DNA from: Xenoacremonium recifei
Taxonomy: Eukaryota; Ascomycota; Sordariomycetes; Hypocreales; Nectriaceae
NCBI GenBank assembly: GCA_012184525.1
Contig: WOFQ01000010.1
Location: forward strand, 186,001 to 250,000
Length of the DNA: 64,000 nt
Reading direction: 5' to 3'
Within the stretch, counting starts at the first letter, position 1. The number at the start of each line of letters is the position of its first letter. The notes beneath the pieces were generated by a model, which saw only the letters and a list, made by a program, of their open reading frames with translations, did no database searches and was not told the origin of the DNA. This document shows positions 1-12,055 of this stretch, one piece after another. The translations under genes and the position numbers were made by a program.

Positions 1-1458
1 CGACCCAGGCAAGCGGACCCCAAGTAGAGGCGAAGAAGAAGATGTAAATGCAGACAAAGGCAACGGCAGCCTTCTGGCCGGGATAGTCCTTGACGTAGAT
101 GACGCCCGTGGAAGTCTGGCCGGTCGAGAAGGTACCGGTCATGGCGACGATGAACTGCGAGCAGCACATGCCGACAGCACCCCAGAAGAGAAGAGGGCGG
201 CGACCCCATTTGTCGATGGCGTACATGCCAGGGACGGTCGAGGCGACGTTGATGGCCGAGGTGATCATCTGAATGGTGAAGCCGGAGAGGCCAAGGTTCT
301 CGAAGTACTTGGTGCCGTAGTAGAAGATGAAGTTGATACCCCTGAGAGTGTTAGTGAAAAGCAATATAAAGGAGCTAGTCAGGGGCAACACTCACGTCAA
401 CTGCTGCAGTGCCTGCAGGGCCATGCCTGTAAACTGGCGCTTCAGAATTGGCGGCTTGAAGCAGTCCAGATACGACGCCTTGCCGACACTCATCTCAAAC
501 TGGTGGTTGGACTTGACCTCGGCCAGCTCAGACTGCACAGCGGGGTGATCCGGGGGGAGGCGGCGGATGCGACCAAGCGATTTGGCAGCCTTTTCATATT
601 GACCCTTCTTAATAAGGAAGCGCGGCGTCTCGGGCAAGATGAGCATGCCGCAGAAGAGCACAAGTGACCAGGCGAACTGGACAGCCACGGGGATGCGGTA
701 AGATCCAGTGTCGTTGCGCTTGGCTGTGGCGTTGTTGACGACGGCGGCAAGGAGCAGGCCGATGGTGATGGCCCATTGATAGGCGCCGACGATGGCTCCG
801 CGGATCCATTTGGGGGCTGTCTCGGACTGGTAGAGGGGGACTGATGAGATGTATTAGTTGTGAGTTCTGGGCGAGTAGTACTTGGGGCAGTCATGAGGGT
901 ATTGTAGGGGAGGGGAGGGAAGAGTAGATTCATGTAAGAAGGTCTACATTAAAGATTGGACTTACTCATAGCAGAGATGAGACCGACTCCAAAGCCTGCG
1001 AAGAAGCGGCCAGCCACGAACAGGGGGATGGACGTCGCGGCGACCTGCAGCGCAACGCCGAGGTTGAACACCCACGTTGCGATGAGCAGACCCGGGCGAC
1101 GACCGATAGAGTCAGTCATGAAGGGCGAAGCCAACGCTCCGAAGAAGGTTCCAGCGGAGAGAATCGACACAATTTCTGATTCTTGCGAGGTGGTGATGTT
1201 GGGGTTGCCGTCGGGGTCGACGTAGCCTGTGCTGAAGAGGCGCTGCCAGTAGCGCATGGCCATGATACCCGAAATAGTGCCCGTGTCATATCTGTTGATT
1301 GACTGTTAGGAAATCTGCAGGAAAGAGATATGCGGGCAGGATACATACCCAAAGAGAACACCGCCAAAGGCGACGAAGAAGCCCATGGCGATGGCGGGCC
1401 ATGTCTTGCCCGCCACGCCCTCGGGCTTAGACAGGGAGGCTTTGCGAAGCGCGCCCAT
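1..1458 (-). CDS. Hexose (sugar/H+) transporter, MFS, 3' end beyond window
   Basis: Plasma-membrane sugar importer of the major facilitator superfamily. Coding exons read complement(<1..341, 396..840, 966..1291, 1349..1458); each joint is GT..AG and keeps the frame. The start (cat at 1456-1458) gives MGALRKASLSKPEG, then TM1 with the sugar-porter motif GVLFGYDTGTISGI. Further signatures are DSIGRRPGL (GRR loop after TM2), GRFFAGFGVGLISAMIPLYQSE, PETPRFLIKKGQ (PESPR-type motif after TM6), QQLTGINFIFYYGT at TM7 and DKWGRRPLL after TM8. About 408 residues are visible; family members have roughly 530-560, so the last TM helices and tail lie left of base 1. It resembles fungal high-affinity glucose transporters (Aspergillus MstE/Neurospora HGT type), but substrate cannot be fixed from sequence. 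An AGGGG-repeat tract lies about 410 bp upstream. Confidence 0.93.
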
Positions 1459-4089
1459 GATTGCGACTGAGACGAGAAGGAGAAATCGAAGATAGAGTGT
1501 AGAAAGAGGAGAGACTTGAGAGTAAGAATGATGTATAAGAGGCACTCTTGGCGTTGAACACCAATTGGTGAGTGTAAGACGGAAGCGATATCCCAAACCC
1601 AACGTGACAACGGGGGACGGGACAAACAATGACTTTATATCCTCAGACACTCCGCCCAGAGAGATCCGTCACTCTTCAACGGTCATGAGCTCTGGCCAAG
1701 ACTGGCGATCATTCCCGCATCTACTCGTTCCCCATGCGCTAGACATGCGCAGCGGCTTGGCCGACGACAGGAGATGCAAACGCCATGTGCGGGGGCGCGA
1801 TGCGGGATCTAGAGGGAGGCGAGGCAAGTTTTTGGAGAGGGAGGGTTGTGGTGGTGCTGTTCTTAGAGGGGAGGGGAGGGGAGGGGGTTGAGCAACACTC
1901 GGGCCTTTCGAGGCACACAGCAGAGAGGCGACTCCGATTGCTTTCTTAGGCGGTGTAGGGTCTTGTCAGAGCTGTGTGGAAGAGTGACGACGAGGGTGGT
2001 GTTTGTGTGGCAAAGAGCCCGAGAGTCAAAATCGACTGTTGGAAACTCTGTTTGCTAAGTGTCATAAGGTTGAGCAGGGGGTCCTCCTCGCCTTAGAGCT
2101 CGATACAGTGTTCGTCTACGATGGCCGTCTCCTATAACATCGTCTAGGATAGATGAGTCCTCACTCAGTATGAAGCAGAGCTCTTGCGTGACCTTCAGGG
2201 GCAGACGTCTCAAACTGGATGCTGTGTACCACTTCACTTCACCGCGAACCCTGCTATAATCTCCAACTCTGTCTCACTGTAAAGTCTACTGGAATGAAAC
2301 AAGGTTTAGACGCCATCCAACGTCGTTCCCGAAGCGGAGGCGCCTCCAAAATCCGGGGTTGATCTGCACTCAACTCTAGGGTATCCCGCTTTAGGTGTAA
2401 GTCGCCCAACAACCTCCTCCTCTTCGTCTCCAACTCTTCCATTGTGGCGCGCTTCTCTCGGCCGATCTTCCTCCCAGACGCCCGTTTGCGAGGTCCGTCT
2501 CCTGAGCGTTGGCCTGATGATGCGGCCGCGGACGGTCACCAGGTTCGGCCCTTTTCTGGCTAGCTGTCAGGTGTTTTGCTGGTTCAGTTGATCGACTGCG
2601 AAGAAATTATCGCAAGCAGCCAGCTGGCTGTGCATTGGGGAGCGTTGAGTGTTGTCGGTCCGATAAGTTTGGGCCAACTTCACTTGGCGCCCTTGTTTTG
2701 CAGGCAATACCCCGGATTGGAGACGATCATAGTAAATGCCGCTTGTATGAATGTAACTCTGAAGGTTCTGCACTGGTACTCTTCCAGCTCTCCTGAGAAA
2801 ATCTTCTCTCAAGCAAGTGCTCTACATACACTGCCCCTGAGGAACTGATTTCAAGCCCTTCACTTCTTGCAATTGAACCAGATAACCTCAAGTGATAACA
2901 TGAGCCTGAGGCCGTGAAATGGCAACGAAGCTCGCCATGGCCGAATCGCAGCGTCAGTGGCGTCGACTCGTGCCCCCAAGACCACACCTCGCCCACACCA
3001 AGGCTAGACTCTGGGGTAATGCCCAGCCAATTGCATTACACACGAGACATCCCTCATTCTTAGTTCCCATCGCTTGTTTCATGGGCGATCACTGTAAGCT
3101 GATGTCTGGGCTCGACTGGCTATCCAGTTGCGGCATCGCCGAGGACGCTGAGCATCACTGAAGATTTCCTGTAAGAAACCATCATCTGAAGCATCGCGAA
3201 CCCCGTTGCACTATGGAAATCTATGTTGTTGTGGTGCCCAGCCTAAGTGCCGATGCCGATCTCGAACTTCCCCTGACCATCCATCTCCGCACCCCCCTGA
3301 ACACCATATACGAGAATTCACTCAATGAACAGCGGCTGAAAGGAGGAGACATTTGTTGAGATCCCCTCTTTGTAATTCCTGCTCGACAGCTGCATCGTTT
3401 CCCGGGCCGACACGCTCCCCGCACCAACTCCTCACGCCAAGTCGCGACCTCGTATTGATGCATCTCTCCCACGGTCCCATCGAGCTGAACATTGGCCCTC
3501 CTCTCCCATCATTCCCCTACATACTTCATAAACAGCTCAGATCCCCAACTATCTACCCCACGACCCCGCCTCCCCCATCCCCATCCAGCATCAACTGATG
3601 TCACTCCAACCCCGGCTTCATTCTAGTCACCTTCTCCAAACGACGGCTTCTCCGTTGATACTCGGTCGTATTATGGATTTGACGACCCACTGAGACGTAT
3701 GCAAAACCCTCGTCAAAGCATCATCGAGGCGAGATAGCTCAGTAAATGAAGTTGGTCACCATCCTCAACCGTAGTCGGCAGTTCTAGACCTTCCTCAACG
3801 CATTAATTGTTGCTGGGCCTATCGCGGCTCTCCCGTCAAGCTTAAACTTAGTTGCAATAGACTTTAAAGGGTATATCAACTATGCTATCGTATTTGCTAA
3901 TCATTTAGGAACAAAGTCTCCGGAACTGGGTATGATTTTGTTCAAGATCATTGTCATGACTTTCGTTCTCCAAACATCCAAGGCGTTAAACATATCCTCC
4001 AACGCCAATATGTGTCCCTCAAAAAATCCAACTCCTTGCAGCATCGCCTCTTGCGTAGAGCCTGTTTACTTTGCGACATAAATCACGCT
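1459..4089. other. Gene-free 2.6-kb interval
   Basis: Lies between the transporter start and the 3' end of the membrane-protein gene. It must hold the transporter promoter and leader. ORFs on both strands are short, overlap each other and show no recognisable domain or splice-linked continuation. A G-rich tract at 1868-1887 is the only clear structure. One open frame at about 3789-4071 is discussed among the rejected items. Confidence 0.6.
1868..1887 (+). promoter_or_regulatory. G-rich tract: four G4/G5 runs separated by single A
   Basis: GGGG-A-GGGG-A-GGGG-A-GGGGG lies about 410 bp upstream of the hexose transporter start codon. It fits the G-quadruplex consensus with one-base loops. It also contains three tandem AGGGG pentamers, the core of the yeast stress-response element. 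Function here is inference. Confidence 0.4.
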
Positions 4090-7000
4090 CTACAACCATC
4101 CTTTACTAGAGCTCAACCTCTTGTAGCTCAACCCTTGTCCCTCTCCCCAATGCCGCGAAGTGCTGACTGCGTGTTCGCTATACTTTCCTCTCCACGGACG
4201 TTCGTTCGCCTCTTCGAAGAAATAATGATTCGCACTCGGTGCATACGCGATACGCCAAGGCACGACCAAATCTCTGTTTTGCGGACCGCCGCCGCAACTG
4301 CCGTTGATTTGCATACTGGGAGGACTGTTGATAGACAAGGCAAACAGGTTCTGCGGCTCCGTAAAATCCGTCACCAGTCCTGACCGCATGATAAAGTAGA
4401 ACATGCAGAAGAGGTTGATGGCGAAGACAAGCCCCAGGACCACATAGAAGGCAGCCTGCCAGTTCTGAGTGTGGCCCGATGTGTACTCTTCCGTGACGAG
4501 TGATGCATTGAAGGCTTGCGGGAATCCGGTATTGTTATGAACGATGTTATCGCTCGTAGCACTCGCGTTGAAATCCCAGTAATGTCGATATGGCGATCCT
4601 ATTGCGCTGATCACCTCCAGGGCGGATATATACGCGGCGAGAGCCTCTGCCATCGAGGGCAGGGAAGAAGACAGTTTGCTGTCCTGAAGGGCCAACTGGG
4701 TAAGGATGCGGGCGTTCGAGGCATTGTTGTTGGTAGCACCGCCATTTAGATCCATGGAAAGCGACCATTCATCAGCCAGGAACTAGTCTCGAGTTAGTTG
4801 CATGCATCTCTGGCGAATCTATCCCTACTTACGGTCCAGTCAGTCGAAGGACCTCCCCATGACTGGTTAGTTGGGAACGACTTCAGGTAACTGTCCTTGT
4901 CATCCGGATCCTCGCAATGTGCCTTCATCGTCGCTCCAGCTAGCCCCGAAATGTTGAACTGCGTGGAGCAGTTGGGAGAAACCCATGATCGTAGCTCACA
5001 GAGAGTATAGTTGGTGAAATCGGGGGCTTTGCCTAGCATATAAATTGCGGTCGAGTTATATACGGTGGCGTTGGTCAGTAAGTTGAAATCAGAGGGATAC
5101 TGTCGAACGGTTAGTCTGGCCCAGAGCCTAGCATGCTGGCAAACCTACAAGTTGGAAGAACGGGGGCCGTCGTTGGTAATCTGGTCCCCATCTGAAGATG
5201 TCGTCCACATCTGTCCGATTGCCCCAATACGGATCCCCGTTTTCATCGTAGTAAGTGGGAACATCTGTTTCCCACTTCTCGTAGCCAGCAGTCTGATTGC
5301 CCACTCCAGTTTTGTTGACCAACGCATCTTTCCAGGCTGTGTACACCAATGGTTTCAACTCATCCGGGCTCATATTGACACACATGACGTTGACAGCGGG
5401 TGAGACCACACCCGCTTTGACAGAGTATTCCCCAACACCATTGAGGTCGTCGGGCTGGAGAATCCCATTGACCGGGTTCGTCGCTGCTTCGTATACCCCA
5501 GGATGTGGTAATGCCATCGTCACGTTGTTGATGATCCGACCCGTCTGTTCATATTGAGCTGTCACGTTGCTATGCTGCGTCTCGATCCAAGATGATATCA
5601 TGGTAGTGTTGTCGTACAACAGCGCAGTCGCAACCGGCCTCTGTTTCAGATCTTGGGGGACGCTGGTTCCGTTGTTCGCAAACCCATTCCAGGTGGTCAT
5701 GAATCCAAGAAGGTTTCGATATGACTGTCCAGAGAATTCAACGTTCACGCACGATTCATCTGCGTGAGCACTGTCTATCTTGTCCAATAATGAGGGACAG
5801 TCGAGCTCGATGTATTCGGCGTTGGCGTAGGAAGCCTTGACAAATCCCGTGAGCTCCTTGTTCATCCAGTCACCGTACTTGAGCTTTGGGGAGACCATAG
5901 CATCGGATGCGGTAGTGTAGAGGGTGGCAGCCAGCGTCGCCGCTAGAGTCAAGGCTCCAAGAATCGTGACACCAGCATAAGGCAGAGTTTCGAAGTGCGT
6001 CAGCAGCGAACCAGGTTGTAAGATCCAATTTCCTGAGCACAAAGGTTAGTAACAAGTAGCACAAGACTAAACAGAAACGTACGCATGGTCATCTCGGCAA
6101 TGGTCATGCCGGTGGCTTTTCTTATGAACGCTCTCCGGGTAAGAACCTGGCCAAGACAGGATATGAAGACTGTAACAAACGACATTTCGATTGTTTTTGC
6201 AATGAGTGTGGCAACCAATGTGGCATTTGAGGGGCTCATCTTGCTGTTGGACGAGATTCTGTGGCCATATCGAGGCTGAAGAATAGCCACGACAAGCCAC
6301 AGGCCACTCGCAAGCGTAGAGTAGACAGACAATACGAAGATGGTGATGGAGACCCAACTGGACCTGGGCCGGTGGATATCCTGGCGAGAGGAGCAGTAGC
6401 TAGGAGGTTCCCCTAAAAAGATGTTAGAAACGACAGATAATTCAACGACTAATTGGGCCTAATACTCACTATACTTCCTGTTGAAAGAATGGTCATCGTG
6501 CTCGTCCTCTGGAAAGTCATTGTTCGGGTTCAAGTCCCCAGGCGTGCTCTGCCCAGGAACGCTCAAACCAGGTGTTTCTGGGCCGTATGAAGCACCCCGA
6601 GCGGTAGACCGTGGATCATCGTACAACGCCTCTTGCGGGAACGGGCTCTCAGAATCATAGATAGCTCCTCCACCTGTTTCTTTGCGATCTGCATCCCAGC
6701 CTGGCTGTGGCGACGCAAGATGCCGGCGTCCGTCAATGCTACCCGAAGCATACGCCGCGTCTTGCGCCGAGTAAGGCGGCGAGGCGACGCCTAAAGTGCC
6801 TGGTGTTCCTGAATAGTCGTCGAACGGGTTGAAAGATTGGGGCGGCGACCTGGCCGAAATCCCAAGCTCATCAACACTTGAAGATCCCCTCGTTCCTAAG
6901 TTTCTCAACTCTTCTCCATGCTCGTCGCCCATGCGCTGGTAGGAGCCCGGTCGCTGGAATATACTCGGCACCGAGAAGGGGTTCGTGGACGACGGAGGCG

Positions 7001-7091
7001 AGACCAGGCTTCTTCTGGCTGTCGATATATCGGAAACGGTATCATCGTCGTGCTCTGGGACAGGATGGAGGATCCTGGCCGTGTCGTCCAT
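4090..7091 (-). CDS. Large fungal multi-pass membrane protein, function unknown
   Basis: Five exons, complement(4090..4782, 4833..5099, 5149..6032, 6083..6412, 6470..7091), give 931 residues; all four introns (48-57 nt) are GT..AG and frame-consistent. The first about 205 residues are hydrophilic and Ser/Pro-rich, likely cytosolic. Then come hydrophobic spans (SITIFVLSVYSTLASGLWLV; ATLVATLIAKTIEMSFVTVF; YAGVTILGALTLAATLAATL). A long loop with more than ten N-x-S/T sequons follows, probably facing the outside or a lumen. A last span (AFYVVLGLVFAINLFCMFYF) is followed by a conserved-looking tail (EPQNLFALSINSPPS..CGGGP..WRIAYAPSANHYFFEE). The layout matches a widespread ascomycete family of hypothetical membrane proteins to which I cannot assign a function. 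No enzyme motif was seen. Confidence 0.85.
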
Positions 7092-8801
7092 TGCGATTCA
7101 AGTCCGCACCAGTCGGATCCGGCGATATGTTTCGACCCTACGCTCTGGCACTTCCCCCCATGCCACGGGTAGATCCGCTGGAGCTGGAGATTGTTCCTCG
7201 CCAATTGAAGTATAAACGGTTCGCTGTGGAGTCACGCGGTTCGCAAGCTTGTCGGTGAAGTTAAGGATACTCTCGTAACGTCGAATTCGCAGATGGTGAT
7301 TAACGAAGCTGGGATAGTGTCGGGAGGAAGGAGAAGAGAATGAGAGGAGATCAAACACCAATTCCAGGAAGGCAGGCTAAAAACAGCGGTTGCGCCTTCC
7401 TTCAAATCGCTGGGGGCCGAAATTCGTAAGTACCTCCCCTACCTTCCAGGTTCCTGACCTCTTCTCTTAAATGGAGGGGCAGAACAGCTGGCCCTGGCAG
7501 GATGGGACTTCAGCAAGCAACTCTGCTATCGCAACGGACGAATTGCGCTGGAGCTCAGCGTAGCCAGCGGAGCTACAGTGGCGGCCGCGCCTGCAAGCGA
7601 CAGGGATCAGGGGCATTCAGGCGCAAAAAGAGGAGGAGCAGTAAGGCTGATGAGGCTGGGTGGTGGAGTTGGCTGGAAGACCCTTTCATTTCAGTGAGGA
7701 TCTGTTGAACACTTGAGCCATGCTTCATTAAGTAGTGGCCGAGCCTTTCTGGTTGTCTTCTTCGTCTTCCTTTCATGCTATTCACTGACCATCATTTGAA
7801 GAAGCAGCGCGCGGCCCGAGTCTACGGAGTCTCATCACCGTATCAGGAAGTTTCGGCCCCCAGTTGTCGCTTACAACGAAGATCCGCCTTTTGAGACTTG
7901 TTTCTGGGCTGAGCCGTGGCCATCTCCTCCTGGCTGGAGAAGCTGACTCTCGCAGTCAGTTGGCTCTCGACACGCAACCGTGGTTCTACCCTTCAGCTAT
8001 CTACGCATCTCTATCATCACCTGCTGAAACCACAGCTGAAAGCGCTCCCATTGATCTTTGACACTCACCCCCTGGCCAAACGCTTGCGTCGCCCCTTGTC
8101 TTCCCACGTTCCACCAGCAACCAAAGGTCCAAAAGCTGGGGGCGGTGTTGGCCTCTAGTCGCTGCAATCACTCCCGCCAGCCACGCTCCATCTCAAGGAT
8201 CGCTTGCTGCAGTGGGGGCCAAAGATGACTGAGCAACAACTAAGACCGTTTGCTATTTCTGGAGTCCGTTCAAAACCCAGCGATCTGTGGCATAAGTTGG
8301 CGATCCTGTCAGCATCCCGTGTAGAGAGCGAGCTGTAGAATATTGGACTATTGGTGCACTTCTTGCGCTAGCATCGCCTATTCCCGAGAGCTAGAGAGAC
8401 ATAATGCTCCGCCGTTGTCAGATCAGGACTCATCCGCCATACCATGGAGGCGTGGCTCCGATCGCCTTCCCCGGTTTCGTTCCCGTGGTTCTGCCTTACA
8501 AAGATGATGATGGATCCTGTATGACTACTGTTCAGCCCCTAGGATTGAGAAATTATTCCGAGATGCATGGAACGTGACAATATGAAGTCTGACTTGTTGC
8601 AATTGTGCGTTACTACTATAGTATCCCCTCAACGCCGTTCCAGGCACAGCCGAGAACTAAATCCTACATCGAATCAACCCAAGCCTCGCAATCTGCGAAC
8701 TACCACTGCTCCCCTTTCATTACATATCCATTGTCATAATATCCTTCGTAAAATCACAGACATCAACCAGTGCCAACATCTAAACATCTCGTAGTCTATA
8801 C
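7092..8801. other. Gene-free 1.7-kb interval
   Basis: Separates the start of the membrane-protein gene from the 3' end of MCM2, so it should hold the former's promoter and the latter's 3' UTR. The ORFs seen are short and lack domains. No RNA gene recognised. Confidence 0.6.
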
Positions 8802-11520
8802 TCAACCCATCACCGCTGTTTGTCGCCTTTGGCTGTTCGCTCCTCCGCGCTTTTGGCTGCCAGGGCGACCCAGCGTATACTTGGCAAAGGCCCTGGCCAA
8901 AGCCTTCTTGCAGCTGACCTTCTGACTACCCACGAAGCTGTCTACGGTGACGGCAATGGCTCGGTCGATGTCCTGAGCCGAGCAGTATTCGGACAGTCTC
9001 ATTCTGCAGAAGGCTTCGCTAATGCGGATAATGGCTTCAAGATGACGCACCTATTTTATTAACAATTAGCAACCGTTTCATAAAGTCACTTTTTCGGCGA
9101 ATACATACCGTGATCGGGTAAGCTCCTGTGGCCAATGACTCTCGCCTCATGTCGGCAAACAGACGGGCAACCTTGTCCTCATCCATATGGTACAACTTCG
9201 GGGTACAATGATCCCGAGCGTACAGAATGTACTTTCTTAGCAGTGCCTGAGGAATCTCGCCTTCCTTGGTTGCCTGTGTAGCCTGCGTGTTCTGCGTCTC
9301 GGCTTGGGTAGGGTCTTGCTCGACCTCCATCGAGTCGGCCACAGCGGCGCGGGCACGAGGATGGCTGCGTCCATGCGAGCCCACAAGGAATCTCGCCAGA
9401 CGTTCATCCTCCTCGGGCTCAACAGTGTCACGTACGACGCAAAGGATGTCGAAACGAGACAAAATGGGCTCCGTAAGCTCCACGTTGGAAGAGAAGGGGA
9501 TCGTCGAATTATATCGACCGCCAATGGGGTTGGCTGCGGCGATGATGCCGCATCGTGCCTGAAGGGTCGTAACAATACCGGCCTTGGAGATAGAAATAGT
9601 CTGCTGTTCCATGGCCTCGTGAATAGATGTTCGATCTTGATCGTTCATCTTGTCGAACTCGTCAATGAGGCAAGTACCTCTATCAGCCAGCACCAGAGCA
9701 CCGCCCTCCAACGTCCACTCGCTCGTTAGGGGGTCACGACGGACACTAGCTGTGAGACCAACCGCACTGGCACCTTGACCAGTGGCGAAGACAGCTCGAT
9801 GAGCCGTCTTCTCGACGTACTTGAGGACTTGAGATTTGGCAGTACCAGGGTCACCAAGCAGAAGGACATTGATATCGCCTCGGATGTGATGCACACCTCT
9901 CGCTGTCTTGGCAACACCACCAAAGAGGGAGAGAGCCACCGCAGTCTTGATGTCAGTGTGCCCGTAGATGCTGGGTGCAATAGAGTTGATGATCTTGTCA
10001 ACAATGTTGGGGTCCCTGGACATCTTTCGAATTTCATGCTCGTCCTCCTCGGTCATCCGGAAACCAGCCAGTTGATCATGGGACTTGACGACGTTGTTGG
10101 CTTCCAAAATAGTCGCAAAAACAGGGAAGCCATTGCGATTGTTGAGCTGGGCATCATAGTTGTTGCGATAGATACCGGTAACCTCAATCTCTTCACCGGG
10201 CTTAGCCTTGTCGATAAGATCCCACAGAAGGATGACCTCGCGATGTCGAGGAAGTCGACCAGCAGGGACAGTGCCAGGCGATTCCTGAAGTGTCAGCTTC
10301 TGGTAGTTTCGGTAGACAGTCTTCTCCGAGTTGAGGGTGAAGGGGCCTCGAGATTGACAACTCTGACAGAAGGTGATCTTGACCTCGACGTTGGATTCCT
10401 GCTGGAAGGGTCCCAGAGTGACACCGCATTTGGTGCAGTCGAACTTGACGTACTTAAGCTGGGGGAACACGCCAGATCGTCGGGTAACGACTCCGCTGAC
10501 GCGGACGAGGCAGTTCAAGTGAGACTGACGTAGCTGTCGAAGGGTGTAGTGTACGGGAAGGTCGAAGATTCGAACGTGAATTTCAGAATGAATGCGCTCG
10601 TAATCAGGGTAGTGAAGCAAGACAACGTCCATGGCAACCTCATCGAAGAGCTTGAGCATCTCTGAGGGGGCGTTGGCTAAGAAGTACGCAAGAATGGCCT
10701 TGCTCTCAGACAGATGCTCGTATGAGACCTCGAGAGACTCAGCGTTGACCTCACCGAGCGTTCGAATGCGACTTCCGTAGACGGAAGACCCCGACTGATC
10801 GGTGTATGAAGTCAAGAACGCTTTGAATTCGCGCTTGATGGTCCTCTGAACCGAGGGCACTGACACCCACTCAGTCAAGCTGGCGGCCTTGACGTCTCCT
10901 AGAGCCTCAAGAGAGAGCTCCTCGTCCATGATATCTGCGTCCATGAAGTCATCAGGATCTTCATCATAGTGATGGCGGCGGCGCCTGGGCTGCGCTGTGA
11001 GATCAATATCGACATCGTCTTCATCGCCAGGGAGGAACGCAGCTGGGATGCGTTGTCTCCTGGCCACCTCTCGATCTCTGCGGTTTAGCTGGGCCTCCAG
11101 CTGTCGTCGAGTGGCGGCATCCATATCGGCATACTCTTGGTCGTCGATATCAATGTCTTCGTAGTCATCTCCTTCGCGCCCCTGGTAGTCGGCCTCAAAG
11201 CCTTCCTGGAACAGATCAACGTCATCCTCGGCAATTTCATCGAGGTCGTCGAGGTCGTCCTGGATCTCAGCGTCCTCTTCAACATCGTCATTGTCATCGT
11301 TTCCATGGGCAATGTTGAACTCGGCCGGCGGCGACGACGGCATAGGACTCGACCCGAGACCGACAGAAGATGCGGCATCGTCGCCTCCTCGCGTTCGCTT
11401 GCGACTCGATCGAGGGCCGGCTTGCCTGTTGCCAGAGGCCGGGTGGTCTCTCAGGGGGGAACTGTGATGTGTGTTAGAAGGCAGCAAGGAAATAGGTCAA
11501 ACAACCGTCTCTCACCTCAT
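8802..11520 (-). CDS. MCM2: DNA replication licensing factor MCM2
   Basis: Subunit of the MCM2-7 hexameric helicase that licenses origins and unwinds DNA in S phase; nuclear. Three exons, complement(8802..9050, 9109..11461, 11516..11520), give 868 residues. The first exon is only ATGAG; a 54-nt intron with a CTAAC branch site follows and the protein begins MSSPLRDHPASG. Visible features: a very acidic N-terminus with Ser-Pro sites; zinc finger CTKC-x19-CQSC near residues 342-370; MCM AAA+ core with Walker A GDPGTAKSQ (about residue 536), Walker B CLIDEFDKM, sensor region AAANPIGGRY and arginine finger LSRFD; and a C-terminal winged-helix region finishing in the last exon. Length matches yeast and human MCM2 (868-904 aa). 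It is divergent from the UBR-box gene, with a tandem ACGCGT pair between them. Antisense ORFs here are shadows. Confidence 0.98.
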
Positions 11521-11715
11521 GATTAAACTTGTCTTCACCAGAGTCGAAAGAGAATTGCGGTGATGAGATGTGTCAGGTTGTTGGAGTTCGCTTGAATACA
11601 ATGTAGTTGGAGGGGTTGGAAATTGTGCAAGCGTCAAGGGAGTGGGCAGTTGGATTATCGAGTGGATGTGCCTTCCACTTCCAGGGCGGAAGCGCCAGCA
11701 ATTTCGCGTATCGAG

Positions 11716-11731
11716 ACGCGTCGAGACGCGT
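11716..11731. promoter_or_regulatory. Tandem MluI cell-cycle boxes (ACGCGT x2)
   Basis: Two ACGCGT hexamers at 11716-11721 and 11726-11731, with the same flanks (TCGAG) and a 10-bp period, about 200 bp upstream of the MCM2 start codon. A TTTCGCG sequence sits just beside them (11702-11708). In yeasts ACGCGT is bound by MBF, which drives G1/S genes including MCM and replication genes. The motif is palindromic, so it could also act on the divergent UBR-box gene at 12056. Confidence 0.6.
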
Positions 11732-12055
11732 TAATTGGGAAGCGCTAGGCCAGGCTTGCGGGTAGCGCGTAAAGTGGTTGCGGGAGCACTAATTTGTGGG
11801 GTAGGTGCGCTGTAGGCCAGACAGAATTGTAGCTCCAGCACCAGGCCTGTTCAGTGGACTCAACGCCTGGCTTATTTTGTCTGGCAACCTGCTATCATCA
11901 CATCCGTCGCGCACCCTTTCTCATGTAGGTTGCTGTGTCATCAATATCATCCGCTGCAGCCTCGTCTCGATTGCCATCCTCTCAGAACTCTTCTTCGTCA
12001 CCTATTATCAGCCAGAGCAGCCCTTGGCCTTCAATTTACTAGACTCATCTTCGTC

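Noticed and set aside
3789..4071. Open plus-strand frame with some hydrophobic character (about 95 codons)
   Set aside because: It has no upstream start; the first ATG leaves about 49 codons, and the translation matches nothing I recognise.
6527..6537. Match to the tRNA B box (GGTTCAAGTCC)
   Set aside because: It lies inside exon 1 of the membrane-protein gene, with no A box or acceptor stem pairing around it.
9775..10533. 252-codon ORF on the plus strand
   Set aside because: It is the antisense shadow of the MCM2 AAA+ region; the minus-strand frame is unmistakably MCM2.
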